NCBI GenBank assembly: GCA_902776725.1
Contig: CACYQX010000008.1
Location: forward strand, 1-49,516
Length of the DNA: 49,516 nucleotides
Reading direction: 5' to 3'
Source of the DNA: an uncultured Eubacteriales bacterium
GTDB taxonomy: Bacteria > Bacillota > Clostridia > Peptostreptococcales > Anaerovoracaceae
The position numbers and the translations under genes are program-made. The notes under the pieces were generated by a model that saw only the letters and a program-made list of their open reading frames with translations, made no database searches and was not told where the DNA came from. Within the stretch, counting starts at the first letter, position 1, and each line of letters starts with the position of its first letter. Shown piece after piece: positions 42,961 through 49,516 of this stretch.

Positions 42961-43800
42961 TTAATCATCCTCCGTAGCTTTCAAACCATCCAAACTTTTA
43001 TGAGCTTCACTAACCACTTTCTCTATTATGCCCGACATTTCATTATAACTTATTTCGGCTCCTTTGTTAAGGAGTATAAGGTATTCAATATTGCCTTTTC
43101 CGCCCCTAATCGGCGAAAAATCAAGCCTTTCGCATGCGAGTCCGGAGTCACAGGCATAGCCTATTACATTCTCTATTACAGAGCGATGCACCTCAGGGTC
43201 TCTTACTATCCCCTTCTTCCCAACTTGTTCTCTTCCGGCTTCAAACTGCGGCTTGATCAAAGCGCATACCCTGGCGCCATCTTTAAGAAAATCGGCGCAT
43301 TTGGGAAAGATATGCTTTAGAGAAATGAACGATACATCTATGCTTGCAAAATCTATTCTATCGACGATTACAGGATTCTCCGGATCGTCCTCAAACAGTC
43401 TAAAATTGCACCTCTCTATATTTATAACTCGCTCATCGGTCCTCAGGCTATAATCCAGCTGACCGTATCCGACATCTATGGCGTAGACCTTGCTCGCGCC
43501 ATTCTGCAGCATGCAGTCGGTAAATCCTCCCGTAGAAGCCCCTATATCCATACAGATTGCGCCATCAAGATCGATTCCGAATACAGAAATAGCCTTTTCG
43601 AGTTTCATTCCGCCCCTGCTCACATAAGGACATTTATCTCCCTTATGAAAAATCTCCGCATCTTCCGATACGGACATTCCGGGCTTGTCAAAGACGGCTC
43701 CGTCGACAGTGACTTCGCCCGCCATTATGGCCGTCTTTGCCTTTTCTCTCGATGTAAAGAATCCTCTTTCCACAAGGAGGATATCAAGTCTCTTCTTCAA
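42961..43800 (-). CDS. tlyA: TlyA family rRNA methyltransferase
   Basis: A 279-residue protein with an N-terminal S4 RNA-binding domain (K-R-L-D-I-L-L-V-E-R-G, residues 3-60) and an FtsJ-type methyltransferase domain (S-R-G-G-M-K-L near 63, then D-I-G-A-S-T-G-G-F-T near 85). TlyA proteins 2'-O-methylate 16S and/or 23S rRNA and affect capreomycin sensitivity in mycobacteria; the older name haemolysin is misleading. The gene starts 2 bases from the dxs stop. The dxs-tlyA order is usual in Clostridia, where argR and recN often follow; here the aminotransferase takes their place. Confidence 0.92.
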   Translation of the reverse strand: MKKRLDILLVERGFFTSREKAKTAIMAGEVTVDGAVFDKPGMSVSEDAEIFHKGDKCPYVSRGGMKLEKAISVFGIDLDGAICMDIGASTGGFTDCMLQNGASKVYAIDVGYGQLDYSLRTDERVINIERCNFRLFEDDPENPVIVDRIDFASIDVSFISLKHIFPKCADFLKDGARVCALIKPQFEAGREQVGKKGIVRDPEVHRSVIENVIGYACDSGLACERLDFSPIRGGKGNIEYLILLNKGAEISYNEMSGIIEKVVSEAHKSLDGLKATEDD

Positions 43801-43802
43801 CT

Positions 43803-45659
43803 CTATTTCTCCTTGGCAGAAAGATATTCTCTGATTCTTTTCGCAATTCCTTCTGCATCCATTTCATAACGATTATAGATATCCTTGGAATCGCCCTGCT
43901 CAATGAATTTATTTGGCCATGCTATCGTCAGAACGTCGCGGTCTGAATTCTCCGCTTTGAAGTGTTCGCCAAAACCGCCGCTCTTAATATTGTCTTCAAC
44001 AGTAACAACCAAAGCATTCTCATCAATTGCCGGCACATCAAACCCACAGGCATTACCGAAGATACCGATGTTCGCAACGCCTACTGAAACGCCGTCCTTT
44101 TCAAGAATCTCTGCGGCTCCAAGCGCATGCGAGAGCATCGTACCCACGGCTAGAATAACTGCATCCTTGCCTTCTCTGACAATCACATTCTTACCGACAA
44201 AACGTTCGCCCGCGAGTGACTCGGTAATGGCGGCACCCCTCGGATATCTTATCGCCGTAGGTGAATCCATATTGATTGCAAATTCCAGCATCTCCTTGAG
44301 CTGAACTCCATCGCAAGGCGTAAGAATTGTCATATTCGGCATCGTCAAGAAATACGAAATATCAAAGATGCCCTGATGCGTCTCTCCGTCTGATCCGACG
44401 ATGCCCGCTCTGTCAACGGCAAAGGTAACCGGAAGGTTCTGCATGCAGACATCCTCAAGCATTTCATCATAAGCCCTCTGTAGGAAAGATGAATAGATTG
44501 CAACTACAGGATGCAGTCCCGAAAGCGCTTGCCCTGCTGCAACTATCACAGCATTAGCCTCGGCAATACCCACGTCAAACACCCTACCCTTCAACCTGTC
44601 GCTCATCATTCCAAGTCCGGTGGCATCGGTCATCGCGGCGCTTATGGCCGTAACCTTGTCGTTTTCCTTTGCTATATCGTAGATTGCGTCGCCGAACAAA
44701 TCGGAATATGTAGCCTTGTTGGAAGATAGCGGTTTTCCGGTCTCTTTATCAAAGGGGCCTATTCCGTGGAATCTATCGGGATATGTTTCGGCAGGCTTGT
44801 AACCTTTACCCTTCTTTGTAATTGCATGAACTATCACAGGGCCTTCGGCTTTTTTTGCGAGTTCAAATACCGAAATCAAATCCTCTATATCGTGACCGTC
44901 AACCGGTCCAAGATAAGTAAGGCCGAGTTCTTCAAATAGAACACCTTCGTTTATGATGGCGTATTTGATTCTTTCCTTCGTTCCGCCGAGAGCTCTCTTT
45001 AGTCCGTGTCCAACAAGCGGAACCTTGTCCAAAGCGTCCTTCAGGGTTTCCTTTGCGTCCTGATACCTTGTCGAAGTTCTGAGCTTTCCAAGATGCTCGG
45101 AAAGTCCGCCGATGTTTTTGGAAATCGACATACCGTTGTCGTTTAAAACTATAATAACCTTGCGGCCTGATTGACCGATTGAATTAATTGCTTCAAAAGC
45201 AGGACCGCCCGTCATGGAACCGTCACCGATAACAGCGATCACTTCGTGGCCTTCCCCTTTGATATCCCTTGCCATAGCCATGCCGTAGGCAGCGGAAACA
45301 GAGGTGCTGGAGTGACCCGTGTCGTATACATCGTATTCGCTTTCGTTTCTCTTTGGGAAGCCGCTCAGTCCGTCCGTCTTCCTGAGAGAATGAAAGGCCT
45401 CTCGTCTTCCTGTAATAAGCTTATGAACATAGGTCTGGTGACCTACGTCCCAAATAATCTTATCCTTAGGCGCATCAAAAACCTTATGCAGAGCCAACGT
45501 GAGTTCTACAACGCCAAGATTGGAAGCCAAATGGCCGCCTGTCTTTGAAACGGCGTCCACAAGGAATTCTCTTATTTCTTCCGAAAGAGCCTTTAGCTCA
45601 TTTTCGTCCAAATTATTTAGGTCGGAAGGTGTATTGATTTGGTCTAAAATATTGCTCAT
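43803..45659 (-). CDS. dxs: 1-deoxy-D-xylulose-5-phosphate synthase
   Basis: A 618-residue thiamine diphosphate enzyme that starts the MEP isoprenoid pathway from pyruvate and glyceraldehyde 3-phosphate. Landmarks: G-G-H-L-A-S-N-L-G near residue 41, D-V-G-H-Q-T-Y-V-H-K near 71, the ThDP motif G-D-G-S-M-T-G-G-x-A-F-E-A-I-N near 145, and D-R-A-G-I-V-G-S-D-G-x-T-H-Q-G near 415. It sits right after the prenyl synthase gene (13-base gap), so precursor supply and chain elongation are cotranscribed. Confidence 0.97.
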   Translation of the reverse strand: MSNILDQINTPSDLNNLDENELKALSEEIREFLVDAVSKTGGHLASNLGVVELTLALHKVFDAPKDKIIWDVGHQTYVHKLITGRREAFHSLRKTDGLSGFPKRNESEYDVYDTGHSSTSVSAAYGMAMARDIKGEGHEVIAVIGDGSMTGGPAFEAINSIGQSGRKVIIVLNDNGMSISKNIGGLSEHLGKLRTSTRYQDAKETLKDALDKVPLVGHGLKRALGGTKERIKYAIINEGVLFEELGLTYLGPVDGHDIEDLISVFELAKKAEGPVIVHAITKKGKGYKPAETYPDRFHGIGPFDKETGKPLSSNKATYSDLFGDAIYDIAKENDKVTAISAAMTDATGLGMMSDRLKGRVFDVGIAEANAVIVAAGQALSGLHPVVAIYSSFLQRAYDEMLEDVCMQNLPVTFAVDRAGIVGSDGETHQGIFDISYFLTMPNMTILTPCDGVQLKEMLEFAINMDSPTAIRYPRGAAITESLAGERFVGKNVIVREGKDAVILAVGTMLSHALGAAEILEKDGVSVGVANIGIFGNACGFDVPAIDENALVVTVEDNIKSGGFGEHFKAENSDRDVLTIAWPNKFIEQGDSKDIYNRYEMDAEGIAKRIREYLSAKEK

Positions 45660-45672
45660 GATTCACCCTTAA

Positions 45673-46581
45673 TCAATTTGTTCTGTTTGCCAATTCTATA
45701 ACAAGATTTCTAAAAAACTCGGCATTGTCGTAGTATAAAGCGATGCTTTCAACCGCCTGTTCGGTTAAGAACTCTAGGAGCTTCTCGCTTTCTTCTATAC
45801 CGTTATATGAGACATAGGTTAGCTTGTCCTTGCTGACGTCGGACCCTGTATTCTTGCCAAGAGTTTCGGTGTTTCCCTTCACATCAAGGATATCGTCGGC
45901 GACCTGAAAGGCAAGTCCCAGGTTTTCCGCATATTTCGTCATAGAGTTCAACATGGATTTATCTGCTCCGCCAAGGTAAAGACCGGCCTGAACAGCCGCC
46001 ACAATGAGCGATGCGGTTTTGTTTGTATGAATAAATCTAATTGTATTGTTGTCAATATTATTGCTTTCTGACTGCTTAGCCTCAGCCTCCAAATCTGCGG
46101 CCTGACCGGCAATCATGCCTCGTACTCCCGCACCTTTTGCAATGGTGTACATAGCATTTATGCGCTTTGAAAGCTCCTCGGTATTTCCGAAGTACATCAT
46201 CATATCCTTTGCCATGATTTCAAATGCGCTGTTCAGGAGTCCGTCGCCCGCCAGCGTTGCCATGCCGTCTCCATATACGATATGATTTGTCGGAAGTCCT
46301 CTCCTGAGATCATCGTTATCCATTGCCGGAAGATCGTCGTGAATGAGAGAATAAGTATGTATAAATTCAATCGCGCAGGCATAAGGAAGTGCAGCCTTGC
46401 TGCTTCCCCCCGCAAATTCGCAGGCAGACAAAAGCAGCACGGGTCTAAGCCTCTTTCCGCCCGCGGAAAGAGAGTATTCCATGGCCTCGCGGATAATATT
46501 CGCGCGTTCGTCAACTTTTGGGAGGTAATCGGTCAGATATTCGTTTATCTGATCCTTATACTCATCATAATTCTCCCTCAT
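45673..46581 (-). CDS. ispA: Polyprenyl synthetase (IspA/farnesyl diphosphate synthase type)
   Basis: A 302-residue all-alpha trans-prenyltransferase. G-G-K-R-L-R-P lies near residue 41. The first aspartate-rich motif D82-D83-x4-D88 (with L-R-R-G after it) and the second D-D-I-L-D near 215 bind diphosphate through magnesium. The length and the two residues inserted in the first motif fit bacterial farnesyl diphosphate synthases. ATG 46581 is chosen because GGAGG lies just before it inside xseB; an ATG at 46599 is less well placed. It overlaps the end of xseB by 17 bases. Confidence 0.93.
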   Translation of the reverse strand: MRENYDEYKDQINEYLTDYLPKVDERANIIREAMEYSLSAGGKRLRPVLLLSACEFAGGSSKAALPYACAIEFIHTYSLIHDDLPAMDNDDLRRGLPTNHIVYGDGMATLAGDGLLNSAFEIMAKDMMMYFGNTEELSKRINAMYTIAKGAGVRGMIAGQAADLEAEAKQSESNNIDNNTIRFIHTNKTASLIVAAVQAGLYLGGADKSMLNSMTKYAENLGLAFQVADDILDVKGNTETLGKNTGSDVSKDKLTYVSYNGIEESEKLLEFLTEQAVESIALYYDNAEFFRNLVIELANRTN

Positions 46582-46777
46582 CGTAATCCTCCTCACCAAA
46601 GACCTTTATCTTATGCTTGGTGTTCTCGAGTATTTCTTTGCAGAGTTCGTAATGTTTTACGCCTTCTTCATAGCAAGCGATGGATTCGTCAAGCGTCAAA
46701 TCTTTTTTCTTGATGGTCTCCGCACAAGCCTTAAGGTCATTCAAAGCTTCCTCGAAACTTTTATTCTTCTTTGCCAT
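46565..46777 (-). CDS. xseB: Exodeoxyribonuclease VII small subunit
   Basis: A 70-residue protein with the family pattern S-F-E-E-A-L-x-x-L near residue 7 and a long helix ending in an acidic tail (E-E-D-Y-D-E-G-E-L). Several small subunits surround each large subunit to degrade single-stranded DNA. ATG 46777 (M-A-K-K-N-K) follows AGGTGAGG; the frame extends 8 codons further upstream but without a ribosome binding site. It overlaps both neighbours, xseA and ispA. Confidence 0.93.
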   Translation of the reverse strand: MAKKNKSFEEALNDLKACAETIKKKDLTLDESIACYEEGVKHYELCKEILENTKHKIKVFGEEDYDEGEL

Positions 46778-46785
46778 ATCCTCAC

Positions 46786-47913
46786 CTACTCTATTCGGCA
46801 ATCTTTACTGCCGTCCGTCATGGTAATTACGTATTTCTTTCCCTTTGCAAGTTTCTTTGAAGAAGTCACCGGTTTTCCCTTTTCTTCGGAAACGATTGCA
46901 AAGCCTTTTTCCAACACGCTTCTCGGGTCATTCTCCTTCAGGATTATCAGTTGTTTTGATATTTCCCCTTCCTTCTCGACTAGTAAACTCCTAAAGGTGG
47001 CATCTATTCGATTCATATAGTCTTGCATCGATAGCTCCGCCTTAAGAAGATTGTTCGAAAGGAATGTGCCGAGACTATGCATATATTCATCCATCTCATC
47101 TAGGAGATCTTCTCTGTCTCTCACGGCTATCTGCGCGGCTGCGGTTGGGGTTTCTGCCCTTACATCAGCCACCAAATCCGAAATGCTCACATCTATCTCG
47201 TGTCCCACCGCGGATATGATGGGAATATTGCTTCTGTATATGGCTCTCGCGAGACCTTCATCGTTAAATGCGGCAAGGTCTTCCGGAGATCCTCCTCCTC
47301 GTCCAACAATAAGCAAATCTATTTCATCGCTTAAGTTGGTATTTATAAAGTCAATCGTCTCGCTGATATTCTCCGCTGCAGCCCGCCCCTGAACCAAGAC
47401 CGGAAACAGCGTGATGTCGGTGAGATTTGTCCTGGAACAAAGAATCTTACGTACATCGTCAAAGGCAGCACCGGAATCCGATGTGACTATACCTATATGC
47501 TTAGGAAACTTTGGCAACGGCTTCTTATGAGCTTTATCAAAGAGGCCTTCCTTTTCAAGCTTGTTCTTTAGCTTTTCAAAAGCCTTTGCGAGCTCGCCTT
47601 CACCGGCAAGTTCCACGGTTCTTACCCAGAGCGAATACTCGCCTCTTGCTGCGAACGCTCCTATGGAGCCTTCTAGGATTACCTCGTCTCCCTCGGTCAG
47701 ATTCATTGCTGTCTCGTCAATTCTATTGTTGAATATTATGCACTGCAGTTTGCTATTTCCGTCAGAAATAGTGAGATAAATATTCCCGTTTGAATGAGGC
47801 TTGTAGTATGTTATGTCACCGGACACGCGAACATACTTCAAAAGCGGATCGGTTTGAAGTAGGTTTTTGATATATTCATTTAGCTGTGATACCGTTATCG
47901 GTTTTCCTGCCAA
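46786..47913 (-). CDS. xseA: Exodeoxyribonuclease VII large subunit
   Basis: A 375-residue XseA, somewhat shorter than the usual 400-450. The N-terminal OB-fold (I-T-V-S-Q-L-N-E-Y-I near residue 5; residues 1-95) binds single-stranded DNA. The catalytic core has I-G-I-V-T-S-D-S-G-A-A near 140, V-G-R-G-G-G-S-P-E-D near 200, and A-V-G-H-E-I-D near 235. A coiled-coil region near 270-320 appears shortened. The start is a TTG at 47913, supported by GGAGGAG 7 bases upstream; no ATG fits the conserved N-terminus. It overlaps the preceding gene by 19 bases. Confidence 0.95.
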   Translation of the reverse strand: MAGKPITVSQLNEYIKNLLQTDPLLKYVRVSGDITYYKPHSNGNIYLTISDGNSKLQCIIFNNRIDETAMNLTEGDEVILEGSIGAFAARGEYSLWVRTVELAGEGELAKAFEKLKNKLEKEGLFDKAHKKPLPKFPKHIGIVTSDSGAAFDDVRKILCSRTNLTDITLFPVLVQGRAAAENISETIDFINTNLSDEIDLLIVGRGGGSPEDLAAFNDEGLARAIYRSNIPIISAVGHEIDVSISDLVADVRAETPTAAAQIAVRDREDLLDEMDEYMHSLGTFLSNNLLKAELSMQDYMNRIDATFRSLLVEKEGEISKQLIILKENDPRSVLEKGFAIVSEEKGKPVTSSKKLAKGKKYVITMTDGSKDCRIE

Positions 47914-48842
47914 AACTTATCTCCTCCAAGAAATGCTATTCCAATCGCGTTGTCCGACGATAGTCCGGGATCCGCAAAGTATATATTGCATTCATCGAAT
48001 CCCTTCATGCCTTCTCTTATAAATTCGCTCGACGATACTCCTCCGGAGAAGAGAACATCTTTTAAGCCGCTCTCCTCGCAGGAGTTCATCACAATCTTCT
48101 TAATGCATTCCAGAATTCGCTCAAAGAGCATATATGCCAATTCTTCTTTCGGAATCTCATCAACAAGTTTCCCGGCCGCGGTCTCGATTCCCGATAGATT
48201 GAATTTTAGACCGTCAACTTTGATCTTTGGAAGCATGTTCCGGTATTCACCCTGCGCATTAAAAGAATGCGCTATCCTATCCATCATTTCCCCGGCGGGA
48301 AATCTAAACCCGCGCTTATCCCCTATACGATCAAGCAGTTGACCAAAGGAAATGTCCTCGGATTCCCCCATGATTTCTATCTTTCCATGGTTATAACGAA
48401 GAATCTCTGTCGTTCCACCGGAAAAATGAAAAAATACAAACTTCTCTTTATTCTTTAGTCCTGTAAATCTTCGCGCGGCTTCGAGATGTCCCTCCTGGTG
48501 ACTGAAGAATTGCGCCTCCGTGTCGAGCAAAGGAGCTATAACCTTTGCTTGGTTCTCACCTGCAAGAAAACAAGGCATATATGAACCCTCGACAGGTCTC
48601 GGCTTATTGCTTGCCGCTGCGCCAATTATTTTTCCGTCACTTGCCGCACGGATTGCCTCGTCAAGCAGCTTGGGTAAATTAGAAATATGCTGAAACAGTG
48701 CATCTTGCTGCCTCAACCCAAGCGTTCCCTCACGCACCTCAAGAAATATTCTTCCGTCGTAGACGATGTTCTCATCGCTGTCGACGAGCGCAACCGACGT
48801 CTTATAATTGCTGGTGTCTATACCAAGGGAGTATTCTTTCAT
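47895..48842 (-). CDS. TsaD/Kae1-like paralogue (peptidase M22 family)
   Basis: A 315-residue ASKHA-fold protein. It starts L-G-I-D-T-S-N-Y-K-T-S-V-A, keeps the H-x3-H metal pair in S-H-Q-E-G-H near residue 115, and has an F-S-G-G-V-S-S-S motif near 268 and S-S-D-N-A-I-G-I-A near 295. True TsaD, the tRNA t6A enzyme, is about 335-345 residues with different inserts. This shorter, more diverged form is a second family found beside nusB and xseA in many Clostridia. Its activity is unknown, and the older labels glycoprotease or O-sialoglycoprotein endopeptidase should not be trusted. Four bases separate it from nusB. Confidence 0.82.
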   Translation of the reverse strand: MKEYSLGIDTSNYKTSVALVDSDENIVYDGRIFLEVREGTLGLRQQDALFQHISNLPKLLDEAIRAASDGKIIGAAASNKPRPVEGSYMPCFLAGENQAKVIAPLLDTEAQFFSHQEGHLEAARRFTGLKNKEKFVFFHFSGGTTEILRYNHGKIEIMGESEDISFGQLLDRIGDKRGFRFPAGEMMDRIAHSFNAQGEYRNMLPKIKVDGLKFNLSGIETAAGKLVDEIPKEELAYMLFERILECIKKIVMNSCEESGLKDVLFSGGVSSSEFIREGMKGFDECNIYFADPGLSSDNAIGIAFLGGDKFWQENR

Positions 48843-48846
48843 TGCA

Positions 48847-49257
48847 CTAGTCTTTCTTTTTGGTGCTTTCCTTGGCCTTTACGATCGCACCGAGTATACC
48901 GTTAATATATGAAGGAGAGCTTTCCTCGCCGTATTTCTTTGCAAGTTCTACCGCTTCATTTACGGATACGGCAGAAGGAACTTCGGCATACAGTATCTCT
49001 GCCACCGCAATTCTAAGTATTGCAATATCCGTCTTCGGCATCCTCTTTATATCCCATTTGACGCAGTGTTTCTGTATGCACTCGTCTATTTCATCCTTTT
49101 TGTTACAAAGGATGCTGAAAATATCCGAGCAGTATTCTTTTTGTTTACCCAGCGCAAAGCCGAGGAATTTTTCCTCTTTGTCGATGTCGAAATTATTTAG
49201 TGCATCCATCTGGAATGCTACAGTCATCATATACTCTCTTGCTTCCGCCCTAGTCAT
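48847..49257 (-). CDS. nusB: Transcription antitermination protein NusB
   Basis: A 136-residue all-alpha protein. It begins with T-R-x-E-A-R-E-Y-x-M-x-x-x-F-Q-M (R-nucleotide-binding helix). It ends with the conserved L-R-I-A-V-A-E-I-L-Y near 83 and S-V-x-x-N-E-A-V-E-L-A-K-K-Y-G and F/Y-I-N-G-I-L-G blocks. With NusE (S10) it binds boxA RNA to support rRNA antitermination. It overlaps the Asp23-like gene by 8 bases. asp23-nusB order is common in Firmicutes. Confidence 0.95.
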   Translation of the reverse strand: MTRAEAREYMMTVAFQMDALNNFDIDKEEKFLGFALGKQKEYCSDIFSILCNKKDEIDECIQKHCVKWDIKRMPKTDIAILRIAVAEILYAEVPSAVSVNEAVELAKKYGEESSPSYINGILGAIVKAKESTKKKD

Positions 49258-49516
49258 TTTTCTCTCCCATGTCCACGCCTTCTACGTGGATATTTATATC
49301 GTTTAACATAAGTTTGGTCTTTGCCAAAACGTCGCTCTGTACCTTCCTCTGAAGTTCCCATGCAAGCTGAGGGATTTTAATTCCGTATTCGACTTTGATA
49401 TATACGTCGATAACGATATTGTCTTCTTTGTCGTGAGACAGTCTAACGCCGTTTCTCGAAATTACGTCTCTTGCCAGAATGCTTTCGCGAAGGCCCTCGG
49501 GTGTCTCCGCCATCTC
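49250..49516 (-). CDS. Asp23/Gls24 family envelope stress protein, 5' partial
   Basis: The frame is open to the right edge of the window. The visible 88 codons contain the family core: V-D-V-Y-I-K-V-E-Y-G-I-K-I-P-Q-L-A-W-E-L-Q followed by V-x-x-x-T and a terminal I-N-I-H-V-E-G-V-D. The ATG at 49513 is not the true start, since family members have 30-40 more residues carrying V-A-x-I-A-G-I-A-A-type sequence. Related proteins include YqhY, encoded near nusB in Bacillus and linked to lipid metabolism and envelope stress. The exact role here is unknown. Confidence 0.88.
   Translation of the reverse strand, partial: EMAETPEGLRESILARDVISRNGVRLSHDKEDNIVIDVYIKVEYGIKIPQLAWELQRKVQSDVLAKTKLMLNDINIHVEGVDMGEKND

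Overview
This window looks like a chromosomal core-gene segment from a Gram-positive anaerobe of the class Clostridia (Bacillota), probably near the Lachnospiraceae or a neighbouring family. The evidence is AGGAGG-type ribosome binding sites, sigma-A-type promoters, Bacillus-type LexA boxes, IreB, DUF896, Asp23, a YneA-like division inhibitor, a Clostridia-style 6S RNA, and an electron-transfer operon of the kind found in strict anaerobes. No insertion sequence, prophage, CRISPR array, rRNA or tRNA was seen.

Layout, plus strand (1-32987). (a) 1-5550 is the 3' part of an NADH/NADPH/ferredoxin oxidoreductase operon: a 2Fe-2S thioredoxin-fold subunit (5' end missing), a NuoF/HydB-like flavoprotein and a 1167-residue NfnB/GltD-NuoG fusion. 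It resembles the Stn-type electron-bifurcating transhydrogenases. (b) 5672-9106 holds yebC, a 6S RNA, pgsA, pncC (CinA C-terminal domain) and recA with a perfect LexA box. (c) 9131-14405 is the ribosomal cluster rplU-rpmA-obgE followed by an HD-domain/radical-SAM fusion and its TIGR03936 partner. L27 has no N-terminal propeptide and the Prp protease gene is absent. (d) 14447-17194 carries comEA-DUF896 and nifS-nifU. (e) 17192-21864 carries a phosphohexomutase, alaS and ireB. (f) 21881-32987 is ruvX followed by eight purine genes, purE-F-M-N-O-(AICAR transformylase)-D-L. IMP formation is split between a stand-alone transformylase and an archaeal-type PurO cyclohydrolase in place of bifunctional PurH.

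The purL terminator (33015-33050) marks the switch of strand. 33051-33391 has no gene but contains a compact nested set of hairpins that may be a structured RNA.

Layout, minus strand (49516-33392), read in transcription order. Asp23-like (5' end missing), nusB, a TsaD/Kae1 paralogue, xseA, xseB, an IspA-type prenyl synthase, dxs, tlyA and an aspartate-type aminotransferase are tightly packed and end at a terminator. Then follow mutS, mutL, miaA, a tyrosine recombinase and a YnbB-type PLP enzyme, nearly all overlapping, and ending at a second terminator. Last is a separately promoted yneA-like gene with a LexA box.

Two themes recur. First, DNA damage: recA and the yneA-like gene both carry LexA boxes, alongside mutSL, xseAB and ruvX, but lexA itself is not here. 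Second, terminator-like hairpins sit very close upstream of same-strand genes (pgsA, obgE, pgm, ruvX, mutS), suggesting partial termination inside long transcription units. All functional calls are from recognition of sequence motifs and gene order; no database search was possible.
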